Shown in pieces: positions 14,827-24,900 of a DNA stretch of 32,905 nucleotides. Under the pieces are notes generated by a model, which saw only the letters and a program-made list of their open reading frames with translations, ran no database searches and was not told the origin of the DNA. Within the stretch, counting starts at the first letter, position 1; each line of letters starts with the position of its first letter. Where the stretch lies: NCBI GenBank assembly GCA_002256765.1, contig NCHJ01000028.1:1-32905 (forward strand). Reading direction: 5' to 3'. Position numbers and translations under genes: made by a program. The DNA is from Bacteroidetes bacterium 24-39-8 (GTDB lineage: Bacteria; Bacteroidota; Bacteroidia; Chitinophagales; Chitinophagaceae).

Positions 14827-16968
14827 TTAATTCACTACCAATTCACTCATAAAAAACCAACCTGGCTGCCCTTTTCCTGGATGCCATTCAGGTAATTTAG
14901 CAATGGGTTTGGCTGAAAATTTCAGGTATCGATAGGTTGCTGCAGGAAAATTCATGGTTAGAAATGGGGTATTTGCTGCAGCCAATTTTACAGGCATGAT
15001 AGATTGTTTATTAGACAATAATTTCCAGTCTTGTAAGTTATTGGATCCTAAAATTTGCATTTGTACCGGAGGAAATATATAAGCTCCAAGGTTTTGTAAA
15101 TTCAAAACTTTCAAACTATGTATCTGCGTTGGCTTACCCATATCTAGCACCACAATGGCATCATTTTTCTGATAACCCAATGCCCTTGTTCCAAAATCTC
15201 CAGGATCCCCTGCGTCTAAATCAATTAAGATTTTATCCGCGTGTAAAGCATACTTAGGATCAGGTGCTGTTATCAGGGTTGCTTTAGCAATGGGTAAACC
15301 TGCTTTAAAATATTGGCTACTGACGGGCTTACTAGCAATCCAACCCTTTTTATAAGCTTTAACCATTAATTTAAAACTTGAATCCACCCAAAAAGCTGCG
15401 CGATAAATTGCACTAGTACTATCTGGTTCTGTCCCGTTCAAAGTATACCTAAGTTCCACCTCATTAATTACGTGCTTTAAAGAAATATTGACCCTTTCTT
15501 TAAAGAATCCTCCTGCTGTAACAATCACAGGTTGGTTTAATGGAATGATCATGGTATCAGCCCCTTGGAAACCTGTTTCTATTTGTATATGTGGGAATTT
15601 TCTTTGCAGTTGTTTCATCTCTGAAACGGTCAACTGTGTGTTCCAAACATATAGGTTTTTTAAAGCGGAATTAGCAGTTAACCAATCTAAACCCTTCATA
15701 CTAATTTTGGTGCCCACCAATGAAAGTGTAGACAAGTGTTTTAATCTATTTAGTGTTTTTAAACTAGCGTTGTCAATATCTGTGTAATTCAAATTTAATT
15801 CTTCCAGATTTTCCAAATTGTTGATCCATTCCAATTGATCATTATCAACCGGCATTTTGGCTAAATTTAAATGGACAATTTGTTCTGCAACAGGTTTCAA
15901 TGCCTTTAACTCATCAAAAGAATAGTTGTTTCTTCCAAAAAAGGAAACAGCCAATGCAGGTGAACCCAGCCCCATTTGTTTCACTACCCTATTATTATTA
16001 TTCAGTGTAGCTATTTGATCCAAATCTGCAACAGGAAAATCATATTGTTTAATTGAGGATTTATTTAATCTCTGTTCCAAAAATGGCATAGACAATATGC
16101 GCAAACTATCTGTAATTAATCTTGCAATTAATAACTCCTCAAAAGGAGCACCAGACTTAATCCATTGAACCATTAATGCTAACTCATCTGCAGTTAATTG
16201 TGGCTTCTCCGCAAGTGGCATATGTTTTTTATCGCTCATGGGTAAGACCAAGCGTTGATACAACAAACTCTTGTCTAGCTGACCTTTAGCAATGGCTTTG
16301 CCATTTTTGCCACCCTTAAAAATGGAAAGACTGTCTTCTAAAGACAAGCCTCCCTTCATAACAGATGCTTTGTGACAGTTACCACATTTATCAGATAAAA
16401 TGGGTTGTACCACATCTTTAAAAATTTGGGCTTGTGCCAAATCAATTGTCTCTTGTTTATTATTTTGAAAAGGACCAGTTAAATAGCTCTCACCATGGGT
16501 AAGCGTTCCGCCCCAATGGCCAGTTATAGTTAATACTAGAAATATTAAAAAAACTGTTATTCTTTGTTTGATTACGGTGTTTAGGAACCTATCTCTATAG
16601 AAACAAAACAAGTAGGTTATTAAGGCTAATATGGTTCCTGACCATTTGTGTAATAAAAGGTCAGTACCTGTAGTTGTTTGTTCTCTTGACAATAACAAAC
16701 CCAAAATGGCAGTAGTGACTGTTGTACCTACGGTTAATGCCTCAAAGTTTTTCCACTTAGTTGTTTGCATCAAAGGCTCATTCCATAACACCGCAAGCAA
16801 GACCAAAATCAATAGTACAATGGGAAAATGCAGGAACATGGTATGCCCCCTACCAGCAACCTGTAACCATGCAGGCAATACCATCCTATATTCAAATAGC
16901 AATAAAAAGCCTAGGAATACCAGCCCACAGAAACTAAGGGTTTTCATTATTTTCCTTGAGTCAATCAT
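14827..16968 (-). CDS. Membrane-anchored cytochrome c mosaic: DUF2231-like, PSCyt1, LRR, chitobiase-C-like, F5/8-C-like
   Basis: 713 residues with an unusual domain string. About residues 10-150 hold four or five membrane helices with histidines (His41, His47, His107, His151, His158), like DUF2231-type proteins. LSDKCGNCHK (Cys195, Cys198, His199) is a c-type haem site of the planctomycete PSCyt1 kind. Residues about 370-460 are leucine-rich repeats. About 490-550 resembles the chitobiase/hexosaminidase C-terminal domain (ELRYTLNGTEPDSTS), and 570-713 a discoidin-like carbohydrate-binding fold. It probably carries electrons from a surface-bound substrate to the membrane. It overlaps the upstream NHL gene by 4 bases, so translation is likely coupled. 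Confidence 0.8.
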   Translation of the reverse strand: MIDSRKIMKTLSFCGLVFLGFLLLFEYRMVLPAWLQVAGRGHTMFLHFPIVLLILVLLAVLWNEPLMQTTKWKNFEALTVGTTVTTAILGLLLSREQTTTGTDLLLHKWSGTILALITYLFCFYRDRFLNTVIKQRITVFLIFLVLTITGHWGGTLTHGESYLTGPFQNNKQETIDLAQAQIFKDVVQPILSDKCGNCHKASVMKGGLSLEDSLSIFKGGKNGKAIAKGQLDKSLLYQRLVLPMSDKKHMPLAEKPQLTADELALMVQWIKSGAPFEELLIARLITDSLRILSMPFLEQRLNKSSIKQYDFPVADLDQIATLNNNNRVVKQMGLGSPALAVSFFGRNNYSFDELKALKPVAEQIVHLNLAKMPVDNDQLEWINNLENLEELNLNYTDIDNASLKTLNRLKHLSTLSLVGTKISMKGLDWLTANSALKNLYVWNTQLTVSEMKQLQRKFPHIQIETGFQGADTMIIPLNQPVIVTAGGFFKERVNISLKHVINEVELRYTLNGTEPDSTSAIYRAAFWVDSSFKLMVKAYKKGWIASKPVSSQYFKAGLPIAKATLITAPDPKYALHADKILIDLDAGDPGDFGTRALGYQKNDAIVVLDMGKPTQIHSLKVLNLQNLGAYIFPPVQMQILGSNNLQDWKLLSNKQSIMPVKLAAANTPFLTMNFPAATYRYLKFSAKPIAKLPEWHPGKGQPGWFFMSELVVN

Positions 16969-17987
16969 GCTACCGGGCTAAATTTATAAGGATAGACTTT
17001 ACCTGATGCCCACTGCGGTACATAAATATTTTCTTCATCATCTACGCAAACATCATGCGGATGGGTGAATAATTTTTGTTGTTGAGTCATGGGTTGTAAT
17101 ACGCCATTTACATAAGTTGGTTCTGATCCTCCAATATTAGATACCACTTTATTGTCCCTATTCAAGATGGTCACAAAACCAGAGCCTTCCGTATTTAAAT
17201 TAGGAGAACGCAAAACAGCCGCATAGAGATAATCTCCTTTGATCACAGGTCTACAAACACAGGCACCTGGTAATTTTATCACTTCTAATAAATTTCCATC
17301 AAGAGAAAATCGCTTAAAAGCATTTCTACTTCTATCTGTTACAATTAAGGTAGTAGTTGCTCCGCGATGGTCTACACAAATACCATGGGCATTGTCCAAA
17401 TGGGCATCCCCATTCCCCCGGCCACCAAAATGGTTTTTTAATTTACCCGCTGCATCATAGTGCAGAATATGTTGTGCCCCATATCCATCGGCAATATAAA
17501 ATTCACCATTATCTAAGACGGTAGTTTCTGTAGGTACAAATTGTTCCTGTTTGGGATACAGGTCTTTGGGTGGGTCAATGGTAAAAATCAATTTCCCATG
17601 AAGATCCGTTTTGTACACCTGATGGCGATTGGTATCTGTGATAAACAAAAAGTCTTCTTTACCCGTTTTCTGAATAGATAATCCATGTGCCCCAGGATAT
17701 TCTTTTCCCCAAGACTCTAATAATTTTCCCGACTTATTATAGACAATAATATTGTTCTTGGTTTCATTGGTTAGAAGCAAAATTCTTCCCTTACTGTCTT
17801 GTACCATTTCATGGCAATCATTTACTGGTGTCTTGTCTGGATTGAGCCTACCCCAGGTTTCATTAAACCTAAATTGTTTTTCATTGTGCCCATAAATGGG
17901 ACCCTTGGGTTGGGCCATTAAATCACGTGTCAAAAAAACCGATGCCGAAGCCATCATGGTTTTTTGAATAAATTCCTTTCTTTTCAT
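16965..17987 (-). CDS. Exported NHL-repeat six-bladed beta-propeller protein
   Basis: 340 residues. The N-terminus (MKRKEFIQKTMMASASVFLT) is an export signal resembling a degenerate twin-arginine leader (KRKEF, no RR). The mature part contains about six repeats in which short hydrophobic strands are followed by D-x-x-G/N-R/K loops (DSKGRILLLTNE, DTNRHQVYKTDLHGKL, DNGEFYIADGYGAQHILHYD, DHRGATTTLIVTDRSRNAF). This fits an NHL or peptidylglycine-lyase-like propeller. Such proteins serve as binding scaffolds or lyases; the activity is unknown. Third gene of the operon, 9 bases after the DUF1501 gene. Confidence 0.75.
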   Translation of the reverse strand: MKRKEFIQKTMMASASVFLTRDLMAQPKGPIYGHNEKQFRFNETWGRLNPDKTPVNDCHEMVQDSKGRILLLTNETKNNIIVYNKSGKLLESWGKEYPGAHGLSIQKTGKEDFLFITDTNRHQVYKTDLHGKLIFTIDPPKDLYPKQEQFVPTETTVLDNGEFYIADGYGAQHILHYDAAGKLKNHFGGRGNGDAHLDNAHGICVDHRGATTTLIVTDRSRNAFKRFSLDGNLLEVIKLPGACVCRPVIKGDYLYAAVLRSPNLNTEGSGFVTILNRDNKVVSNIGGSEPTYVNGVLQPMTQQQKLFTHPHDVCVDDEENIYVPQWASGKVYPYKFSPVA

Positions 17988-17996
17988 GCTGCTGTT

Positions 17997-19451
17997 TTAA
18001 GCTATAATTTGATTGACAACATTTCCATACAAATCAGTTAATCTATACCTTCTTCCTTGAAATTTATAGACCAGTTTCTCATGATCCAACCCAAGTAGGT
18101 TTAAGACCGTTGCTTGAAAATCATGCACGTGTACGGGGTCTTTGATAATATTATATCCAAACTCATCTGTTTCTCCGTGTACCACACCAGGTTTGATTCC
18201 GCCACCTGCCATCCAAATACTAAAGCATCTTGGGTGATGGTCTCTACCGTAATTGTCCTGTTGCATTTTGCCCTGACAATAATTAGTTCTACCAAATTCT
18301 CCTCCCCAAATCACTAGGGTTTCATCTAAGAGACCACGTTGTTTTAAATCCTTAATTAGGGCTGCAGAAGGTTGGTCTACATCCATGGCTTGCCCACGCA
18401 TTTCATTGGGAAGATTTCCGTGTTGATCCCATCCTTGGTGATAGAGTTGAATAAATCTTACCCCATTTTCAGATAACTTTCTTGCCAACAAACAATTGGC
18501 TGCATAAGTACCGGGCACCAAACAATCAGCTCCATATAATTTGACAATGCTTTCTGATTCTTTTGAGGTATCCATAATCTCTGGCACCGCTGTTTGCATG
18601 CGGTATGCCATTTCATATTGCTGAATTTTTGCCCCAATTTCTGGATCGCCATAGGCATCCATTTCCATTTGATTTAGGGATGCAATCTTATCCAACATAT
18701 TGCGTCTAGTTACCCTATCCATTCCGTCTGGATCTTGCAAATACAAAATGGGATTTTCACCACTACTAAATTGAACTCCTTGGTGTACAGAATCTAAAAA
18801 TCCATTGGTCCAAAGTTTTGAATAAACACCTTGCCCATTACCCTTTCCTCTTGATAAGAGTACACAAAATGCTGGAAGATTATTGTTTTCTGTTCCAAGT
18901 CCGTAGCTTACCCAAGAACCCATACTAGGTCTATTTCCTTGTTGTGCCCCGGACTGAAAAAAAGTTAGGGCTGGGTCATGGTTAATAGCTTCTGTATGCA
19001 TGGTCTTGATAATGCAGAGGTCATCTACAATGCCTGCCATATGTGGAAATAATTCACTAACCCAAGCACCAGATTTTCCGTGTTGGTTGAATTTATAATA
19101 GGATCCTACTAAGGGGAAACTGGTTTGATAAGCACTCATACCCGTGAGTCGTTGGGTACCTCTTATAGACTCTGGTAGGTTCTCTCCCATCATCTTACAA
19201 AGCAGTGGTTTATAATCGAAGGTTTCTAATTGAGAAGGTGCCCCATTTTGAAACAAATAAATAACTCGTTTAGCCTTGGGTGCAAAATGCGGAAGACCTT
19301 TCATGATAGTATCTTCCAAATTGTTAGAACCTGAAAATAAATCTGGAATCAACAATGAACCCAATGCTGCAGACCCCAATCCCAAACTAAGTTTAGAGAT
19401 AAATTTTCTTCTATTCAGGTTCAGTCCTCTTTCCAGTAATTCTTTTTCCAT
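17997..19451 (-). CDS. DUF1501 protein (sulfatase/alkaline-phosphatase-like), planctomycete subtype
   Basis: 484 residues, DUF1501 family, which has the alkaline-phosphatase superfamily fold but no assigned reaction. A twin-arginine-like leader (NRRKFISKLSLGLG) suggests export folded. Visible conserved blocks: FQNGAPSQLETFDYKP near the N-terminus, HDPALTFFQSGAQQGNRPSMGSW in the first third, WGGEFGRT then GRDHHPRCF, the usual metal-ligand region, and DFQATVLNLLGLDHEKL at the end. Members sit next to DUF1549/DUF1553 cytochromes, as here (2-base gap to the gene at 21778). The role may be hydrolytic on sulfated or phosphorylated substrates; this is inference. Confidence 0.88.
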   Translation of the reverse strand: MEKELLERGLNLNRRKFISKLSLGLGSAALGSLLIPDLFSGSNNLEDTIMKGLPHFAPKAKRVIYLFQNGAPSQLETFDYKPLLCKMMGENLPESIRGTQRLTGMSAYQTSFPLVGSYYKFNQHGKSGAWVSELFPHMAGIVDDLCIIKTMHTEAINHDPALTFFQSGAQQGNRPSMGSWVSYGLGTENNNLPAFCVLLSRGKGNGQGVYSKLWTNGFLDSVHQGVQFSSGENPILYLQDPDGMDRVTRRNMLDKIASLNQMEMDAYGDPEIGAKIQQYEMAYRMQTAVPEIMDTSKESESIVKLYGADCLVPGTYAANCLLARKLSENGVRFIQLYHQGWDQHGNLPNEMRGQAMDVDQPSAALIKDLKQRGLLDETLVIWGGEFGRTNYCQGKMQQDNYGRDHHPRCFSIWMAGGGIKPGVVHGETDEFGYNIIKDPVHVHDFQATVLNLLGLDHEKLVYKFQGRRYRLTDLYGNVVNQIIA

Positions 19452-19453
19452 AA

Positions 19454-21778
19454 TCAGGTTTTGGTAATAGATTCCTGCATGTTATACAATAATTGAATGG
19501 TTTGCATACAAACCACCAAGTCTAATTTGTTTTTAGATTTTGGTTGATATGCGCCAATTGAAAGGGTCTTGTCCCAGTCTTTTGACTTTGCAATCCATTG
19601 CTGTTTGGCTTGGTCCCAATAAGTCTGTAGGGCCTCCATTTCTTTATCTGTAGGCTTTCTGCAAAGAATGGTTTGAAATGCCGTTTCTATTAATTCCTTT
19701 GTACTTTTTTGCTGCATCAATAATTTATCTGACAAAGCTTTTGATGCTTCAATGACAGTGGGATCATTCAACATAATCAAAGCTTGTAAAGGCGTATTGG
19801 TTCTATACCTACTTACTTGACATTCATCTCTATTACTACCATCAAATAACATCATAGACGGTGGTGGAACCGTTCTTTTGATAAATGTATAAATACCCCT
19901 TCTATATAAGGCGGAACCAGTATCCTGTATATATTTTTTGAGTATGCCCCTTCCTGAAGTGGCCATTTCCCATAACCCTGGAGGTTGATAGGGCTTCACA
20001 CTTGGCCCACCAATACTTGGATTGAGCAAGCCACTACTACTAAGCAGCATATCCCTAATCATTTCTGCCGGATATCTAAGTCTTGGGGCATAGGATAGAT
20101 ACAGGTTCAGCGGATCTTTATCCAATTTCTCTTTACTGATTTTACTTGACTGTTGATAGGTTGCGCTCAAGACTATTTGCTTCACCAATCTTTTGATATT
20201 CCATCCATGTTCCCTAAAGTCAACAGCCAACCAATCTAATAAAGCTGGATTAACGGGCAATTCACCCTGCATACCAAAATCAGCTACTGTTTTCACCAAC
20301 CCTCTTCCAAAAAATTCCTGCCAGATTCTATTTACATATACCCTTGCCGTTAATGGATTTTTGGAATCAAATAACCATTTGGTCAAACCCAGTCTATTAG
20401 CAGGCAATTGAGTATTGAAAGCAAGTATAGAAGCCGGTGTGGCCGCACTTACTTCATCTGCTTTTGCATCATATGCTCCCCTTGTTAAAACATAGGTTTT
20501 GCGGGCCGTATCTAGGTCTCCCATTACTGAGACTTCTAATTTGTTGGTATCAAGGGCATGAACAAAAGACAGGGTTGTTTTTAGGTCTTCTTGGGTAATC
20601 CGCATTCTTGGATTTTTAGCCCAGGTATCTGGCCCTCCCACCGTTGATTCCAAACCCTTTTCATTTACATTATTAAAAAAGGCCGATAAACTATAATAAT
20701 CCTTTTGAGAAATGGGGTCATATTTATGGTCATGACATTTAGCACATTCCACGGTCATAGCCAATAAAGACCTACCCAAAGTGGCGGTTCTATCATCTAC
20801 GTATTGAATCCGATACTCTTCATCAATGACCCCACCTTCCTCTGTAATCTTATGATTGCGATTAAATCCTGTGGCCAAGATCTGCTCTTTGGTGGCATTT
20901 GGTAAAAGGTCTCCGGCCAACTGCCAAGTAATAAAACTATCATAAGGAAGGTTCTTATTAAAAGCGTGAATCACCCAATCACGCCAAGGCCATTGGGATC
21001 TATAATTATCATCTTGATAGCCGTGAGAATCAGCATAACGGGCAATATCTAACCAACCAATGGCCATTTTTTCTCCAAACTGTGGTTTAGCCAGTAATTG
21101 GTCAATGGTTTTTTCATAGGCTTTTGGGTCTGAACTATTTATAAACTGCGCCGTTTCTGAGGGGCTTGGCAATAAGCCTATGAGGTCCGTATAAACCCTT
21201 TTTAATAATCTTTCTTTTTCAGCAACTGGGTTAGGACTCAAACCCTTGGTTTGCATTTTGGCCAAAACAAAATAGTCCAACTCATTGATCACCCATGATG
21301 GATCATCTATTTTAGGCAAAGCCGGTTTTAAAGGAGCCACAAAAGCCCAATGTGGCTCATACTTAGCCCCTTGTTCTATCCATTTTTTGATTAAATCTAT
21401 CTCATGTTCGGACAATCGGGGCAATCGGCTTTTGATAGAGGGCATTTGAAGCCCAGTATCTTTTGAGGTAATCCGTAGGTATAATTCTGACTGATCCGGT
21501 TTACCAGGAACTATGGCGTGCTTACTAGGATGATCTTGTAATACTTTAAATGCCTCAGCTTCAATATCTAATCTTAATCCTGCTTCTCTTTTATTGGCAT
21601 CAGGACCATGGCAGTTAAAGCATTTATCAGAAAGAATGGGGCGAATATCATAATTATAGCTCACCTGATCTGGCATTGATTCATGGGAGCTGGTGGCCGT
21701 TTGGCAAGAAAAATACCCCATACCTATAGCCAAAAGGGCTGATCCACCAATAATGGTCTTTAATTTTGAAATCCGCAT
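19454..21778 (-). CDS. Planctomycete-type cytochrome (PSCyt1 + DUF1549 + DUF1553)
   Basis: 774 residues and first gene of the operon. A lipoprotein-like signal ends near Cys25 (MGYFSC). PSCyt1 follows with a c-haem site CFNCH (Cys53-His57), then HAIVPGKPDQSELYLRI. DUF1549 contains a second haem motif, CAKCHDHKYDPI (Cys345-His349), and DUF1553 includes LTARVYVNRIWQEFFGRGLV and SRYRTNTPLQALIMLNDP. Planctomycete relatives are usually longer (about 900-1,100 residues); this one is compact. Two haem sites imply electron transfer in the periplasm or on the surface. No clear promoter box was found in the 180 bases upstream. Confidence 0.9.
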   Translation of the reverse strand: MRISKLKTIIGGSALLAIGMGYFSCQTATSSHESMPDQVSYNYDIRPILSDKCFNCHGPDANKREAGLRLDIEAEAFKVLQDHPSKHAIVPGKPDQSELYLRITSKDTGLQMPSIKSRLPRLSEHEIDLIKKWIEQGAKYEPHWAFVAPLKPALPKIDDPSWVINELDYFVLAKMQTKGLSPNPVAEKERLLKRVYTDLIGLLPSPSETAQFINSSDPKAYEKTIDQLLAKPQFGEKMAIGWLDIARYADSHGYQDDNYRSQWPWRDWVIHAFNKNLPYDSFITWQLAGDLLPNATKEQILATGFNRNHKITEEGGVIDEEYRIQYVDDRTATLGRSLLAMTVECAKCHDHKYDPISQKDYYSLSAFFNNVNEKGLESTVGGPDTWAKNPRMRITQEDLKTTLSFVHALDTNKLEVSVMGDLDTARKTYVLTRGAYDAKADEVSAATPASILAFNTQLPANRLGLTKWLFDSKNPLTARVYVNRIWQEFFGRGLVKTVADFGMQGELPVNPALLDWLAVDFREHGWNIKRLVKQIVLSATYQQSSKISKEKLDKDPLNLYLSYAPRLRYPAEMIRDMLLSSSGLLNPSIGGPSVKPYQPPGLWEMATSGRGILKKYIQDTGSALYRRGIYTFIKRTVPPPSMMLFDGSNRDECQVSRYRTNTPLQALIMLNDPTVIEASKALSDKLLMQQKSTKELIETAFQTILCRKPTDKEMEALQTYWDQAKQQWIAKSKDWDKTLSIGAYQPKSKNKLDLVVCMQTIQLLYNMQESITKT

Positions 21779-21959
21779 AAGGCTATTGCAGTTTACCAGC
21801 CATACTATTTTATATGACCAATCGTTTATTCCTCAATATAAATAAAAATGGCTCAAATTGGCCTGAGTTTAGAAAATACCAAAAACTGGGTAGTTCTTAA
21901 TTGGCTTAGTTCAACTAATTTAGCAAGGTAAACCCACTATAACCCCTAAATCACAGCGT

Positions 21960-24900
21960 ATTAAGCATGGTATAATCATATCAGTATTTTTTGCATTCGG
22001 CTTTCTTTTCACTATCCAATGTTTTGCGCAAAATGCATCAATGGCTAATAGTCAGGAAGCTGCATTTGCCAAATGGTATGAACAAATGCACAAAGCAACC
22101 CCAGATGTTAATTGGCGTCAAATAGAAGCGGCCAATGCCAAACAGAAATGGATGAATCTTTCTGGTAGCATTGTTAGAACAGCCAATAGTGAAACCTTTG
22201 CCAATAGCTATATTTTGGGTACCTGGGTAGAAAAAGGAACGTATAATCAAACAGGCCGATTGTTGAACTGTGAATATGATAAGGCCAATGACAAACTCTA
22301 TTTTATTGCTGGGGGCAATAGTCTATGGAGAACACCTAGGGCTGGGAATGGATGGGAACTTTTAAATGATAAATCAAGCTTTAGTAATATTATCAAATTA
22401 GTCCCCACTTCTAGTACCAAGAATAGGTTGCTATCTGCTATTGGGAATCAATTAGTCTATTCAGATGATGAAGGAAAAACCTTCCAGAATAGCAATATGG
22501 ACTATTTCTATGATTTTGGTACGCCTGGCGATATGGAAGTTTTGAATGATGCTAACAATACCATTTATTATGTATGCCGCATGTGGAATACCAGTCCATT
22601 TGGCCCTAGCATCATGCTATTTAAGTCAACGGATAAGGGAAGCAGTTTTCAAAAAATTCTAACCCTTCCCGATGCTCCTATTAAAACTGTTCGTTTGTAC
22701 AAGCCCACCAATCAGAACTTTGCATTTTTGATGCAACAGAGTTATAGTATGTATAAACTCTTGCCTGAAACTACGGTACCTACTTCCCAATCCATGACTG
22801 GTTTGCTTTTTGCCAATACCAGTACCAGCTTTTTTGGAGTTGCAAAAACTAGTACAAGAACCATGTATGCTATTCAGGATGGGGATCAACTCTATCGTTC
22901 CTATGATGATGGCCTGAGTTGGGAACTAGTCAATACCTTACCAGTTAAAGCAGGCGATGCAGGTGGCGAAGTTTCTCAAACCGATACTACACAGATTATT
23001 TTTGGAGATGTTGAAGCTTATAGAAGCAAAGACAGGGGCACTAATTTTACAAAAGTGAATAGCGCGTCAGAATACTTAAATAGCGCTGCTTTAAAACTTC
23101 ATGCCAACATTACTTATTTCAAGTATTTTAAAGACGTAAATGGTACCGAATTCATGGTCATTTCTACTGGAGGTGGTGCTTATATCAGCAATAATTTTGG
23201 AGAGGCTACCTATAATATTAGCATGACAGGGGTAAACAATACCCAATACCATGAAACCAAAACTTCTCCCTCTGACACTTCCGTCATTTTTGCTGGATCC
23301 AGAGACCAAGGCATACAAAAAAGTGCCACTATTGGGGCCAATGGATTGCTCAATTTTACGCAATTAAAACCGGGAAATTATGGTAAAATGGCTTATTCAC
23401 TGGGAGGCAAAAAATTGTATGCACAAGCACCCAATGGCGTCATTGATTATTTTCCCAATAGTCAAAGTATTGTCAATTTGGTAGCCAAAATTCCAGGTAC
23501 TTATAGACCCAATTCCGGTTGGATGTTTCCCATTTGTGATAATGGGAACCCTGCCAGCAACTCCGTATTTATAGGCGGGGGAGATTTGAATAATGGCGAT
23601 GGTAGTTATTTAATCAGACTAACGGTTACTGACGATGCTAATCCTGGAGCTATTAAAACAACTCGCGCTCAATTCAACTATGATTTTAAAGCCAATAGTC
23701 AGGATGGCAAATCAGGCATTTCAGCTGTAGCAGTTTCACCAGTGGATACTAATAGAATCTATGTGGCTACCGCCGATGGTACTTGTTTTTACAGCACTAA
23801 TCGTGGGGTAGATTGGGAAAAATCAAACGGGTTTACAGGCCCAGTTCCACAGGCATTTAATGGAGCAGTACTCTACCCATCCAGTATCAATAAAAATATA
23901 GTTTATTTTGCTGGTAGTGGTTATTCCAATGCACCCGTATATAGGTCAACTGATGGTGGTACCAGTTTTAGTTCTATCAGCAATGGCATGCCAAGTACGG
24001 CCGTGTTTCAACTCTCTGCCATTTCAGATGAGTCTTTGATTATTGCAGCCACCGAAGCAGGGCCCTATGCTTATATACCCGCACAGAACAAATGGTTTTC
24101 ACTGATTGGTACAGGAACACCCATACAAGCGTACTGGTCTGTTGAATATATAGCCGGATCCAATACGGCAAGATTTGCTACTTATGGCCGAGGCATTTGG
24201 GACTTCCGTTTTGATGCAGTTGGAAACAGTATTTTGGCTTCAAAACCTACCATCACATCTAGCAGTGCTACCAACAAAATCTGTTTAGGTGACAGTATCA
24301 AATTAACCACAAGTTCTACCATTAGTAACCAATGGTATTTGAATGGCACTTTAATTACTGGGGCCACTAAACAAACACTTTATGCAAAAACAAGTGGTAT
24401 ATATACCGTAAGAACTTTGTATAACACGGGCTTTCTTGAATCCAATCCAATTGAAATACAAGTCACTTCAGTAACTACAGTACCAAGTATCAATAGCACG
24501 GGTGCAACTGTGCGTTGTGAGGGTGATAGTGTGATACTAAGATCTGATAGTAAAACCATTCAATGGCGATTGAATAATTTAGATATTTCAGGAGCTATTA
24601 CCGATATTTTTTCGGCTAAAAAATCTGGGATCTATTCCGCTGTGAATAAAGTGAATGGTTGCGCTAGTTCTGCCAGTAATTTGATTAAAATTGAAATGAA
24701 TCCGGTTCCTATAACACCCGTAATTAATTACTATTCACCTTTAAATATTTGTGACGGAGACAGTGTGGTACTGTATAGCACCATTCTAACAGGTATGTAT
24801 TGGATTAATGAACTAGCATCTACCACATCTATTGGAACCAATCCAACCTTTCCTGTAAAACAATCCGGAAGGTATATAGCCATTAATAATAATGGCAAAG

